From Phoronis australis (taxonomy: Eukaryota; Phoronida; Phoronidae), in NCBI GenBank assembly GCA_002633005.1, contig NMRA01000208.1:661606-697310 (forward strand): 35,705 nucleotides of DNA, read 5' to 3'. The translations under genes and the position numbers were made by a program. Under the pieces are notes generated by a model. That model worked only from the letters and a program-made list of their open reading frames with translations, had not been told where the DNA came from and did not search any database. Shown here in pieces: positions 24,069-33,938 of this stretch; the stretch's first letter is position 1; every line of letters starts with the position of its first letter.

Positions 24069-25660
24069 AGGTCGCAGCAATACTGAACACACATCCGATC
24101 TGTGTCACGAGATGCGTGGAATATTGAAAAATGTACTTTTTGAACATTACATTTCTCATTTCTGAAATAACTGATGGCCTATTTCTTTGAGCAACTGCCG
24201 ACCAGCTGTTAATATTGAGAAAGTGCATGTTATCATTTCAAGCTTTTTTAAATTTTGCCAACCGACACTTTCTTAATTCTGACTGCTGTGATCCAGTCGA
24301 ACCCGTCCAAAATAACATTCTGACCGTCCAACAGACGGCTGCTGCGTAAATCCTTGCTTGGGAGTCCGATTATTTTACGCTTTGAAACGTACCTACAGTT
24401 GTATATTTTAGCGAATAAACTCTTTTCAAGTGTATGACATGTGACTTCCGTGTGTAACGTGGAGTCGTATATAGCTCTTCTAAATTACAAACTCTGAACT
24501 GCAGTGTCTCGTGGTCTAGAGATTTAGAGCGAATAAACGTCATCTTATGACCAAGGTACGATACCCGGTGTCAGCAAAAAAGTTTTTTGAAGTTTTTGTG
24601 TAACAAATGTGTATTGAATGTAACAAAACTTGTGAACTTGCTGAATCAAATAATCATGGAGAGCGGAAAAAGGTTGGAAAATTAATAAACGTAAAGACCC
24701 GAATAAGCGTCGTATAGACCGGAAAACGAGTCTGAAAAAAATAATCGTATATAAGACTATTCGGAACTCGAGAGTACTGCAGATGAAGCACTGCCTCAGA
24801 TGGTGCACAAGCTGTGGATCCAGAACACAATAAGATTGAGGCAGACGACAAATTCCAAGACACTAATGAGTGTTTGCTGAACCAGCTGAGGGCAAATTCA
24901 AGGTCCTTGAATTTCAAGGACATTAGCCAGGGTGTGTTGCAGAAATAGGTAATCACTGACTAAATCAGGAGGCGCACCTGCGCCGTAGGAAAGGGAGACT
25001 GTTAAAGACGTGCTTCCAGTGAATCGTAGAAAAATAAGCCACTTGGCAATGAGCAATTTCCTATTAGTCAAACAGTTTACAGGTTAACTGGTTCGATAAC
25101 CATGTCAGCTGATCTCTGCTACATCGGGCACAGGCCAACGAGTTGAGCGTCACTCGCAGAACAATTAACTGATTTCAAGATTTAATTGAACTAGGGTAAA
25201 CGCTGTAATAATAAGCACACCAGTATACAGACTTTCACCCCATGCTCCTGAATTTTTTTTGTTTAAAAAAACTTAAAAATCTGTTCATACTTACTTTGAC
25301 AAATGAAACTTTGACAGTAACAAAACAAAAACATTCAACTTCTGTTTGTTGTTGTGTAATACGTCAGCACTTTTGCGGTCTCATACAACGTGAGATTTGA
25401 ACGAGATGTCAATAGTTAGGTGAAAAGATATGGTTGTAGTAAGAGAACATGTCCACGGTGCTCTTGCCCATGCAACATCCAACTAAGTTAAGGTATTTTT
25501 GCTGTGTAATGAAACGTCAAGTGACCTCACTGTTTCCAGTCAAGGTTGTCCCAATGTGTGTATTGTTCGACTACCGCAAAGCTTTCCCAGTTGCTGTGTT
25601 GCACTTGTGATTTTTTGTCATTGTACTGTTGTGAAAGTGCACTTCCGGTGAATCATATGA

Positions 25661-25667
25661 GCCTCTG
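25661..25667. repeat. left target-site duplication GCCTCTG
   Basis: Seven bases, repeated at 27983-27989 on the far side of the inserted DNA and present once at the empty site 33499-33505. Confidence 0.9.
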
Positions 25668-25788
25668 GGCACTAGTCGGATTTAGCGGTCCCTTATTTAG
25701 AGAACCAGGCAATCACTGAATAACGGGCCCGTTATTTAGTAGATGAACTGGTTCTCTAAATGAGGGACCGCTATATCCGATCAGTGCC
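25668..25788. mobile_element. 121-bp foldback MITE, GGCACT...AGTGCC
   Basis: Inverted arms of about 45 bases: GGCACTAGTCGGATTTAGCG on the left, GGCACTGATCGGATATAGCG inverted on the right, both continuing GTCCCT(T/C)ATTTAGAGAACCAG. Flanked by GCCTCTG once the later insertion at 25791 is removed. Almost the whole element is stem, with a short GGGCCC-centred loop. Confidence 0.88.
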
Positions 25789-25790
25789 GC

Positions 25791-27979
25791 CAGGGCTCGA
25801 CGCTATTAAAATCGCCAGGTCGCATTTTGCGACCTAGCCAAAATCCCAGGTCGCATTTTCAAAATCCAGCTCGCATTAGTAAATGCCAGGTCGCAAAATT
25901 TTCCAGCCATTTTTACGCGCCAAAATAGATTTTTTAGATCATCGAGAAAATGTTTAGATTATGCTCTTACCTGCAGCGTTAAATACTCACAAATTTCGGA
26001 TCTCAAAATTGACTTCATTCATGCAGGTACGGCCTTACTGTTCTTCACGACCGCCATTGAAAGACTCTAGAGCGCAAGGCAAGTTGCCGACGTGAAAGTT
26101 GAATCAGTGCTCTCTAACTGACTTGTGCATTCGAGTAGCTAAATTTGCGATGTGAAAAGGGAGAAAATGCCCGTTGAAAAAGTATCCGGGATTTTGTTAG
26201 ATCTGGTCTGCTACTGGCCGTCATCAAAGTCGTTAACGATTCAAACTCGGGTAATCGCGAGTTTGCTCTTCAATACTCTCCACTAAGTACGGGAAAAATA
26301 GGTCAGTCGCAAAACGACACGCACGTCACTAGTGTTAACTTTCTTTCCGAGGTATAAAACAAAGCCGGGATTTGGTTTTTACATATTGTGAAAAGACGTT
26401 TTTGAAAACTGAAGTTGTGTAAAATGAAAGTGACACACACCATATAAGCTGCGTGTCAATTTTAAACCACACGCGGTCGTTTGTAGTGCGCAATGATGGG
26501 CGCTAGCTTGAACTGTGGGCGCTTAATTGGAAATTCTCAAAATTTAAGGGGGGACTTTTAATAGATCAGTGAGCGCTTATTATGAAACACTTTAAAGGTA
26601 GGGAGTAGGCTTGTGCGTGAGCATAGTCGTTAACCTCAGTGTTTGCGGTAATAAGATATTAAAACGCTGCAATGGTAAGAAAAGTTATAATAATACGATT
26701 TTGCGAGGCAAACTCCATCTGGTAGGGGTGACTTTCTGGATATCGTTACCACCTACATTGTACCCTTTTTAGCCACCCGGAATGATTTTTTTAACTGCCC
26801 GCTTCAGCCGGAACAAGGTTGTTTCTATAGGAGTCTGAACATTTTACGGCGACGGTGGTTCGGGGAGCGAAAAGTTGCCGGGGGGGGGGGTGTATAAAGA
26901 GAAGAATAAAAAGTTCGCTAACTTGAACCACAATTTCGCATCTAGTGCCAGTTTAGTTGCAATAGCTGGCTACGGGCATAGAATACAGGGTTTAGAGAAC
27001 ATCGACCTCGGGAAACATCGGAACAGGATAACGTTAGTTCTGGGTTATATCGGTCCCGGGACATCGGGTCTTTTATAACCGCTGGGAATCTGAGTTCATT
27101 TTCAAATAAACCAGAGCCAAGCCGGTATACTCTTTCATTTAGGACTGTCGCTGTTCTTTGAAGTGGTGCGCACGCGTGAGTTCACGCACTTGAATCGCTG
27201 GAGTAGGCCTACACTTTACGTTGGCAACAACGTGTGAAAGACAAATCATATTTCGCGCACGTAGCCCCAGAAACAAGTAAAGGGTTTGAGAATTTCTTGG
27301 CAACTGAAAGTAAAGACGTGACCGTCGTTTGGCGATTAATAAGGTTGTCATTTTCACTTTGGCTGTCTTAATACGATAAAAAGGAGAAGCACATCTCAGT
27401 CTAAGTCACGATTGTCTGCCGGGACCGCTTGCGCGCTAACGGTGCCGCAGTGCGATATCAGGGATATTGTCGTGGATATTTGGTACATGTAATAAGGACA
27501 TTTTATGTGAAAAATAAACATTTTTGTCCACCACAATGTTTGGTAAGTTGATCGCTTAAGAATTAATAGAAACACCGTTGTTTTGTGAAGTTTTATCACG
27601 TGTTAAGCAGTGGCCCGAAACTTTCTTCCGCGAATCCGGGAATTTACAAAAGTGGCCGAAAGTGTTAGCCAATGAAACGCGTCAAAGATCGATTCTGCAT
27701 ATCCCATGTTCACGCGACTTGCTTACAAGTCATCGGAAGGGCTGTTCTCGGTTAGTGTTCTTTTGAACTTGGAATTGGCAACAACCAAATAACGGTCGGA
27801 TTAACAAGAGCTGCTTTGTATTTGCCAGGTATCTGTTGAGAAGTGTAAAAACTCAGCTCGCATTCGTTGGAAATTCCAGGTCGCATTTTGCGATTTGATA
27901 CGACCTGACAAAAATCTCAGCTCGCATTTCCAAATTTCAGGTCGCAAATGCGACCTGCAGCTCGTTATGTCGAGCCCTG
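25791..27979. mobile_element. 2.19-kb non-autonomous DNA transposon, CAGGGCTCGAC ends
   Basis: Ends CAGGGCTCGAC on both sides (inverted), flanked by the 5-bp duplication GCCGC (25786-25790 and 27980-27984). Near each end is a cluster of short motifs in both orientations, CAGGTCGCA, CAGCTCGCAT and TGCGACCT, as expected for transposase-binding sites. The CAGGG end resembles hAT elements, although hAT normally makes 8-bp duplications, so the superfamily is open. No transposase frame; the interior has only short ORFs. It sits within the right junction of the 121-bp foldback element. Confidence 0.82.
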
Positions 27980-28453
27980 GCCGCCTCTGTTAGCCAGTGA
28001 CCTTGATAAAACGGATAAGCGTGCTAACCATTCAGCTTATGGGCAATTGCCTGTTAGTGAGTTGCTAACAGAGACTCATATCATTCACGTCTATTACATT
28101 ATTACAACCTCAATAGTTCTGTCAATGTGTTGATATATCACAAGTCACAAAACACCTGTTGGCCTGGGGCAGTTTTGCGATAGATTACATATGTTAATTC
28201 AAGAAAACAACAACGATTTTAAGACTTGACATGTTTTGGTGTCATTTATTCAACACCATCCTCAGAAGTGATAATACAGTGGCCACCTAGCTAGGCCCAG
28301 CAACAAGTAATGAAGCACAGATACAGTCAGTTACAGGGAGTGACAATGTTATGTTAATTACAGAGAGATAGGTTTGGCTCCACTTTTCAGATTTTGTTCT
28401 CACGAGCATTGGATCCCTGGTTATGGCACTGTTGAAAAATCCACCCAAGACCG

Positions 28454-28506
28454 GGATTGAACCCAGGCATTGGGTCTACTAGTCCAGCAACCCAGCTGAT
28501 CAGCTA
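28454..28506 (-). repeat. tRNA-like SINE head
   Basis: On the minus strand an A-box-like TAGCTGATCAGCTGG (28506-28492) is followed about 30 bases later by a B-box-like GGGTTCAATCC (28464-28454). Spacing and both boxes fit a tRNA-derived RNA polymerase III promoter. Acceptor-stem pairing is not evident, so a SINE or tRNA relic is likelier than a functional tRNA. Confidence 0.55.
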
Positions 28507-28868
28507 TTCATATTGGCCAGTTATATTGCCATCTTAACTGGGCGAGTGAAGCTGGTTCCATTGCCCCATTTACTCAGGAAATTTTGGTGCAATTTACACC
28601 TCAATCTGGCCAGTCAGCGTCACGATCTTCACTGGTTAAACTGAATTTTATTTGTTTTATCTGTAAATGCTGATCCACAAACCGTCTCCTGCAATATACT
28701 CATCAAGTTGCTGTGTACAACAAGCTCGTTGTGTGAGTTACTTATAATTGACCTTGCAGGATAATGGTAGAAGAAACCACCAAACTCATATCGGTATAAG
28801 CACTTTTTCAACATAAAATGTCGTTAATGTCTTTCAATTCTCCCAACTAGCGAAAATACTGTGACAAT

Positions 28869-29028
28869 CAAGATTTCTTACTTCATTCATCAACAAAATC
28901 ATTGACGTAACCATTTTGAAGAAAGACCTGTTCCAGAATTGTTCATTCCATCCCATAAGTCATTACTGAATAATGGTTACGGCAATGATTTTGTTGATGA
29001 ACAAATTAAAAGATCAGAAAGAAATCTT
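28869..29028. mobile_element. 160-bp foldback element
   Basis: Left arm 28869-28914 contains TTCATCAACAAAATCATTG; the right arm (about 28972-29028) contains its reverse complement CAATGATTTTGTTGATGAA. Both arms start AAGATTTCTT from the outside and end at AACCATT inside. Loop of about 55 bases. Non-coding. Confidence 0.75.
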
Positions 29029-29375
29029 TATGGCTACTACCGTAGTAGAGTATCTGTTCAAGTTGGAAGGATTTATAGACATTGACGGCCACCAACAAGG
29101 TGTTCCTTCAGAGTATACTTATAGGGAACTGGTTTAGGTAATTCATCCAAGGCGAGGCATTGCGTCAGCATGAGAGAGTGGTTTAAGTATGATCTAAAAA
29201 ACTTGTCCTTCATTTTGGTCTTTATATTTGCAATCATTTTAAATATTTTTACTTGTATGAGAAGGGTAAAACAACTTGGAACTTGTAAAGTTGCCTCGTG
29301 TTAATTGTGATGCTTTCAGAATTACAAGTTTGTGAAGTGATATTGTGTTGAATCAATGTACATTGGTTTTTACAG

Positions 29376-29476
29376 TCATAAAAAATGGAAGGCATTGAAA
29401 AAGAAAGAAAAGCGAAAGCTCGAAAGACAGAGGGCAGCTCGTGAACAGGAACAAATTGAGGGTGAACAGAACAAAG
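29376..29476 (+). CDS. ZRSR2: ZRSR2-like exon (HKKWKALKKKEKRK)
   Basis: Acceptor GGTTTTTACAG at 29375; donor AAAG|GTGAGT at 29477. Ends in phase 1. The following intron repeats GGTGAG-like and GAACAAAGGTGA strings, which look like diverged copies of the exon end (29480-29585). Confidence 0.82.
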
Positions 29477-31997
29477 GTGAGTGTAAACAGAACAATGGTT
29501 AGGATAAAAAGAACAACAGTAAGGGCGAATGGAACAAAGGTGAGAGATTACGGAACAAAGATGAAATCAAATGGAAAAAGGTAAGTTACGGTTTAAAGGT
29601 ATATCATAATTTTCCCAATCTTAAGTCTTTATGTTTACTAAACTTCTTTATGTTTGACGAACTTGGACGGGAATATGATCTAAAAAGTATGTTGCATGCT
29701 TGATCCCTGCTGGAAAAATTTAACCATGAATGACGAATGAGTTTGTGTTTTTTCTCTGGTTTGCAGGTGACAGTGAGGGATCAGTGGGCACAGAAGATGA
29801 ACAAGAAAGGTGTGTGAAGCCTGGTATTGATTGTTGTTTTCAGTTGCCTGTCATCTTATTTTATGTACCCTCAGCTTATGGTTTACTTAGAAACAAGATG
29901 GCTGTCATCTTGATATATGACTTGTGCAGTCAGCTTATGGCCACCAAACAATAGGACTGCCTTAGTCACAAACCTTCAACTTAGACAGATCAGTTTGGAA
30001 AGAATACTTTGTTCGTTTTATTATTATCATGAGGGACATTTGTGTGCCATAAATTATTTTCGTCACACGAACCTGTGGGACTTAAGTACATCAGTAGAGG
30101 TCTTGGCTCTGTTTTTTGGGTAATTCCTCTTTCTGAGAGTTGGATAAAGCAAAAGAAAACGAATAACAAGCTCTTTACAACACTATATACTATGTACAAG
30201 GTCCAGACGTTTTGTTACTTAGCTTAGAACGTCGTCTGTGAAAACCACACAGCTACAAGGTGAACACTGCTGACTAATATATTAGTATTGTAAATATGAC
30301 ATCGTTGGTAAAAGCATTTATTTGTTTTTGTTTTCTTTTGTTAATTTGGCTAAAAATGAGAATTATCAGTTGGCTATAAGGAAGGTCCATGCTGATTCTG
30401 TTGAAGACCATTGTCCATAGTAAAATGGAACAAGTGATTTCTAAGTAGACTAAGTGTTAATTGCTTAGGGATCTGTTTCATGAAAGTGACTTAAGTCTTA
30501 AGTCAGAAATTTGACCTCATGCTCCCACTTGGCAGTTGTCAAATAAAGATTTAGTCATGTATTTATCAGCTCATCACTGCCCGAAAATAACATATACAAA
30601 TAACATGTACAGATAACACGTACAGATAGCATGTACAAATAACATATATAAATAACATGTACAAATAACATGTACAAATTACATGTGCAAATAACATGTA
30701 CAAATAACTGTACCGATAACATGTACAGATGACATGTACAGATAACATGTACAAATAACATGTACAAGTAATATGTACAAATAACATGTACAAATAACAT
30801 GTAAAAATAATTGTACAGATAACATGTATAGATAACATGTACAGCTAACATGTACAAGTAACATGTACACATTTTCTCAGTAAGTAACAGTTATGGGTAT
30901 ATTCTCAGGTAGTTTATTCTTTTCTAAAGCGAGTTTCAATTATTTTTAAAACTTAAAATGTGGAGCTTATAACCAAATTTCTGTCTTGAGTCTGTAAGTC
31001 ACTTTCATGAAACGGACCCCTGATCAAAATTAGATGAAGACATAAGAGTTTTTTTGACTGAGAATGTTTGGACTGTTGTCTGTGTACAACGTAATGTAGT
31101 GCATATAATGTGTCTCTGAAACTTCCGTATATTTCTTGATCTTCCGGGAAATTGAGAGTGTGTATCTATGCTGTAAGCTGTCATGTTTTTAACCAGTGTA
31201 TGTGTACAAGATTGACTGCTTCCACTCTAACTGTACTAACCAGTGTATGTGTACAAGATTGACTGCTTCCACTCTAACTGTACTAATCAATGTATGTATA
31301 ATGTAATTGTCCAGTTATTCAAGTTGGTTCTTGTTGTTTTGTTTCAGGCAGTGGCAGCACAATCTGTGGTTGCAACGCGAAGCTGAGGCTCAAAGAGAGT
31401 GGAAATGGAAGAAACAACGAGAGGAGAAGGAGAGGCTGAGACTGGAGGAAGAAGAGGTAGGTGGCGCTGTTGTGCTTGAGTGGCTGTCGGCTTGAAATAA
31501 CGTTTCCTATACGAATCCTGCTGAAACTCAGCTTCTATAAGCTGAATTAACAAATTATTTGCAAGCGACCTGACGCACATACCAGGTGTGTGCAGGCCAC
31601 TCAGGTGGGGCCCGTTGCAATACTCTCCTGGAACCATTTCTATGCTTTATTGATTAAGTGAGCTGTGGAGCTTAAGACCGGACTCAAGGGTCTAGCAGTG
31701 TACCCCGGTGGTACCTGACTCAAGGGTCTAGCAGTGTGCCTCGGTGAGTCTCGAACTCACAAACTTCAGTATAGGAAGGGGTCACTCGGTCCACTAGGGC
31801 GGCCTGTGCACGTCTGGTACAGTGTGTACCGGACCGCCTGCAGTTATTTTTTTATCCCACTAGGGCACGATGTCTCCTCTTGCTTAGCTGAGTTAGTTGT
31901 GGTTGTGTTACAGAGAAGGATCAAAGAGGAATGGGAGGAGAGACAAAGGGAAGAGAAAGAGAGAGAAGAGAAGGAAGCAAAGAGAAAAGTTGAACAG
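29376..31997 (+). CDS. ZRSR2: ZRSR2-like U2AF35-related splicing factor, N-terminal part (4 exons)
   Basis: N-terminal lysine/glutamate-rich region of a ZRSR-type protein, the U2AF35 relative that recognises the 3' splice site of U12-type introns. Exons 29376-29476, 29767-29809, 31348-31456 and 31914-31997 join in frame: HKKWKALKKKEKRKLERQRA; a short acidic exon DSEGSVGTEDEQE; RQWQHNLWLQREAEAQREW; RRIKEEWEERQREEKEREEK. The order SHKK.(R/K)ALKKEKRK, then (R)Q..(H)..WL.RE, then K(L/I)KE(Q/E)WEE(Q/R)QR matches the start of vertebrate ZRSR2 as I recall it. The two CCCH zinc fingers and the UHM are missing: after 31997 the window contains only a possible gap (N at 32335) and repeated blocks. The first exon (start codon) was not identified upstream of 29376. 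Confidence 0.82.
29767..29809 (+). CDS. ZRSR2: ZRSR2-like short acidic exon
   Basis: 43 bases; acceptor TTTGCAG, donor AAAG|GTGTGT. Encodes DSEGSVGTEDEQE. Phase 1 to 2 fits both neighbours exactly, which is the main support. Confidence 0.65.
30467..31021. mobile_element. 555-bp MITE, TTTCATGAAAGTGACTTA family, copy 3
   Basis: 27-bp terminal inverted repeats with two mismatches: left 30467-30493 begins AGGGATCTGTTTCATGAAAG, right 30995-31021 inverted begins AGGGGTCCGTTTCATGAAAG. It lies in an intron of the ZRSR2-like gene and is interrupted by a 13-bp tandem array. No coding frame. Confidence 0.85.
30585..30869. repeat. 13-bp tandem array inside the MITE
   Basis: About 22 units of ATAACATGTACAA with variants (AGATAACATGTAC, one or two units lacking ACATG). 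The TGT-ACA palindrome in each unit gives the Cys/Tyr/Met-rich ORFs on the minus strand, which are not genes. Confidence 0.95.
31191..31300. repeat. 47-bp tandem repeat, 2.3 copies
   Basis: AACCAGTGTATGTGTACAAG begins at 31191 and 31238, with a partial diverged third unit at 31285 (AATCAATGTATGTATAA). Located shortly before the acceptor of the ZRSR2-like exon at 31348. Confidence 0.93.
31348..31456 (+). CDS. ZRSR2: ZRSR2-like coiled-coil exon
   Basis: Acceptor TTTGTTTCAG, donor GAAGAG|GTAGGT. Encodes QWQHNLWLQREAEAQREWKW and KKQREEKERLRLEEEE; ends in phase 0. Confidence 0.82.
31748..31796 (-). repeat. tRNA-like SINE head
   Basis: Minus strand: A-box-like TAGTGGACCGAGTG (31796-31783) and B-box-like GAGTTCGAGAC (31758-31748). 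The GGACCGAGTGACC string recalls the D arm of Ser/Leu tRNAs. Downstream are two copies of ACACTGCTAGACCCTTGAGTC. A tRNA-derived SINE in a ZRSR2-like intron is the best reading. Confidence 0.5.
31914..31997 (+). CDS. ZRSR2: ZRSR2-like coiled-coil exon
   Basis: Acceptor GTTGTGTTACAG, donor GAACAG|GTGAAG; 28 codons, phase 0 both ends. Encodes RRIKEEWEERQREEKEREEK then EAKRKVEQ. Confidence 0.8.
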
Positions 31998-32479
31998 GTG
32001 AAGGGGCGCCAGTGGTGCTTCTGTGACACATATCCTCAACTACAATTATTATTTTTCACTGGTTCCTGTGTTTTTACAATCCACTGCTGTTATGAATGAT
32101 ATCGTTATTCCATAGAGGGAGATCACATTTTAGTGCACTTTTACACATGCCTGCATAATAAGCTCCTGTTATGAAGTTATGAAGTGACACGTGTTCTAGT
32201 GGTTGCTATGCTGGATTTCTGTTTACAAGTTTTTAGCATTCAAGGCTTTAGTCTTACAGTGTTGTGTAAGGATAAGAATACAAAATGCAAAACGCTTCAT
32301 AGGATTTTCGAGAAAGGCTTATTTAGGTTTTTTGNCGCAAAAGGTATTTATAACAACGTGACTTTGATGGTTTAGTCGGTGCGAGGCAAAATTCGCCGAA
32401 AAGCTTCCGGCGTACAGAGCGCCTATAGCCTCTACATCGCCTCTGCTTCGGGCCAACAGAGGCGATGGTCATTGCCTAG
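31998..32479. other. sequence after the last ZRSR2-like exon, with one N
   Basis: No further ZRSR2 exon seen. One N at 32335. A small inverted repeat, CATCGCCTCTG / CAGAGGCGATG, lies at about 32437-32467, just before repeated block C begins at 32480. Confidence 0.5.
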
Positions 32480-33937
32480 TGAACTTGCTGAATCAAATAA
32501 TCATGGAGAGCGGAAAAAGGTTGGAAAATTAATAAACGTAAAGACCCGAATAAGCGTCGTATAGAGCGGAAAACGAGTCTGAAAAAACTAATCGTATATA
32601 AGGCTATTCGGAACTCGAGAGTACTGCAGATGAAGCACTGCCTCAGATGGTGCACAAGCTGTGGATCCAGAACACAATAAGATTGTGGCAGACGACAAAT
32701 TCCAAGACACTAATGAGTGTTGCTGAACCAGCTGAGGGCAAATTCAAGGTCCTTGAATTTCAAGGACATTAGCCAGGGTGTGTTGCAGAAATAGGTAATC
32801 ACTGACTAAATCAGCGCACCTGTGCCGTAGGAAAGGGAGACTGTTAAAGACGTGCTTCCAGTGAATCGTAGAAAAACAAGTCACTTGACAATGAGCAACG
32901 TCCTATTAGTCAAACAGTTTACTGGTTAACTGGTTCGATAACCATGTCAGCTGATCTCTGCTACATCGGGCACAGGCCAACGAGTTGAGCGTCACTCGCA
33001 GAACAATTAACTGATTTCAAGATTTAATTGAACTAGGGTAAACGCTGTAATAATAAGCAGACCAGTATACAGACTTTCACCCCATGCTCCTGAATTTTTT
33101 TGTTTAAAAAAACTTAAAAATCTGTTCATACTTACTTTGACAACTGAAACTTTGACAGTAACAAAACAAAAACATTCAACTTCTGTTTGTTGTTGTGTAA
33201 TACGTCAGCATTTTTGCGGTCTCATACAACGTGAGATTTGAACGAGATGCCAATAGTTAGGTGAAAAGATATGGTTGTAAGAGAACATGTCCACGGTGCT
33301 CTTGCCCATGCAACATCCAACTAAGTTAAGGTATTTTTGCTGTGTAATGAAATGTCAAGTGACCTCACTGTTTCCAGTCAAGGTTGTCCCAATGTGTGTA
33401 TTGTTCCACTACCGCAAAGCTCTCCCAGTTGCTGTGTTGCACTTGTGATTTTTTGTCATTGTACTGTTGTGAAAGTGCACTTCCGGTGAATCATATGAGC
33501 CTCTGTTAGCAGTGACCTTGATAAAACGGATTAGCGTGCTAACCATTCAGCTTATGGGCAATTGCCTGTTAGCGAGTTGCTAACAGAGACTCATATCATT
33601 CACGTCTATTACAACCTCAATAGTTCTGTCAATGTGTTGATATATCACAAGTCACAAAACAACTGTTGGCCTGGGGCAGTTTTGCTTCAGATAGATTACA
33701 TATGTTAATTCAAGAAAACAACAACGGTTTTAAGACTTGACATGTTTCGGTGTCATTCAACACCATCCTCAGAAGTGATAATACAGTGGCCACCTAGCTA
33801 GGCCCAGCAACAAGTAATGAAGCACAGATACAGTCAGTTACAGGGAGTGACAATGTTATGCTAATTACAGAGAGATAGGTTTGGCTCCACTTTTCAGATT
33901 TTGTTCTCACGAGCATTGGATCCCTGGTTATGGCACT
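32480..33937. repeat. repeated block, copy C (empty site, no insertion)
   Basis: Matches 24633-25667 joined directly to 27990-28430. Its GCCTCTG at 33499-33505 is the unoccupied target of the insertions in copy A. Ends at GGCACT before the N at 33938, the same position where copy A continues into unique sequence. Confidence 0.93.
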
Positions 33938-33938
33938 N

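Larger units (their letters stand above)
23369..28430. repeat. large repeated block, copy A (carries nested insertions)
   Basis: 23369-25123 matches 33939-35705, and 24633-25667 plus 27990-28430 matches 32480-33937, with only scattered substitutions and small indels. The 2.3 kb between 25668 and 27989 is absent from the second match and is accounted for by two transposon insertions. Open frames in the block (such as 23553-23985 and 24545-24956 on the minus strand) recur in the other copies, with at least one frame shift between copies. Confidence 0.92.

Noticed and set aside
30555-30872. Three minus-strand ORFs rich in Cys, Tyr, Met, Leu
   Set aside because: Translations of the 13-bp array in different frames, inside a MITE.
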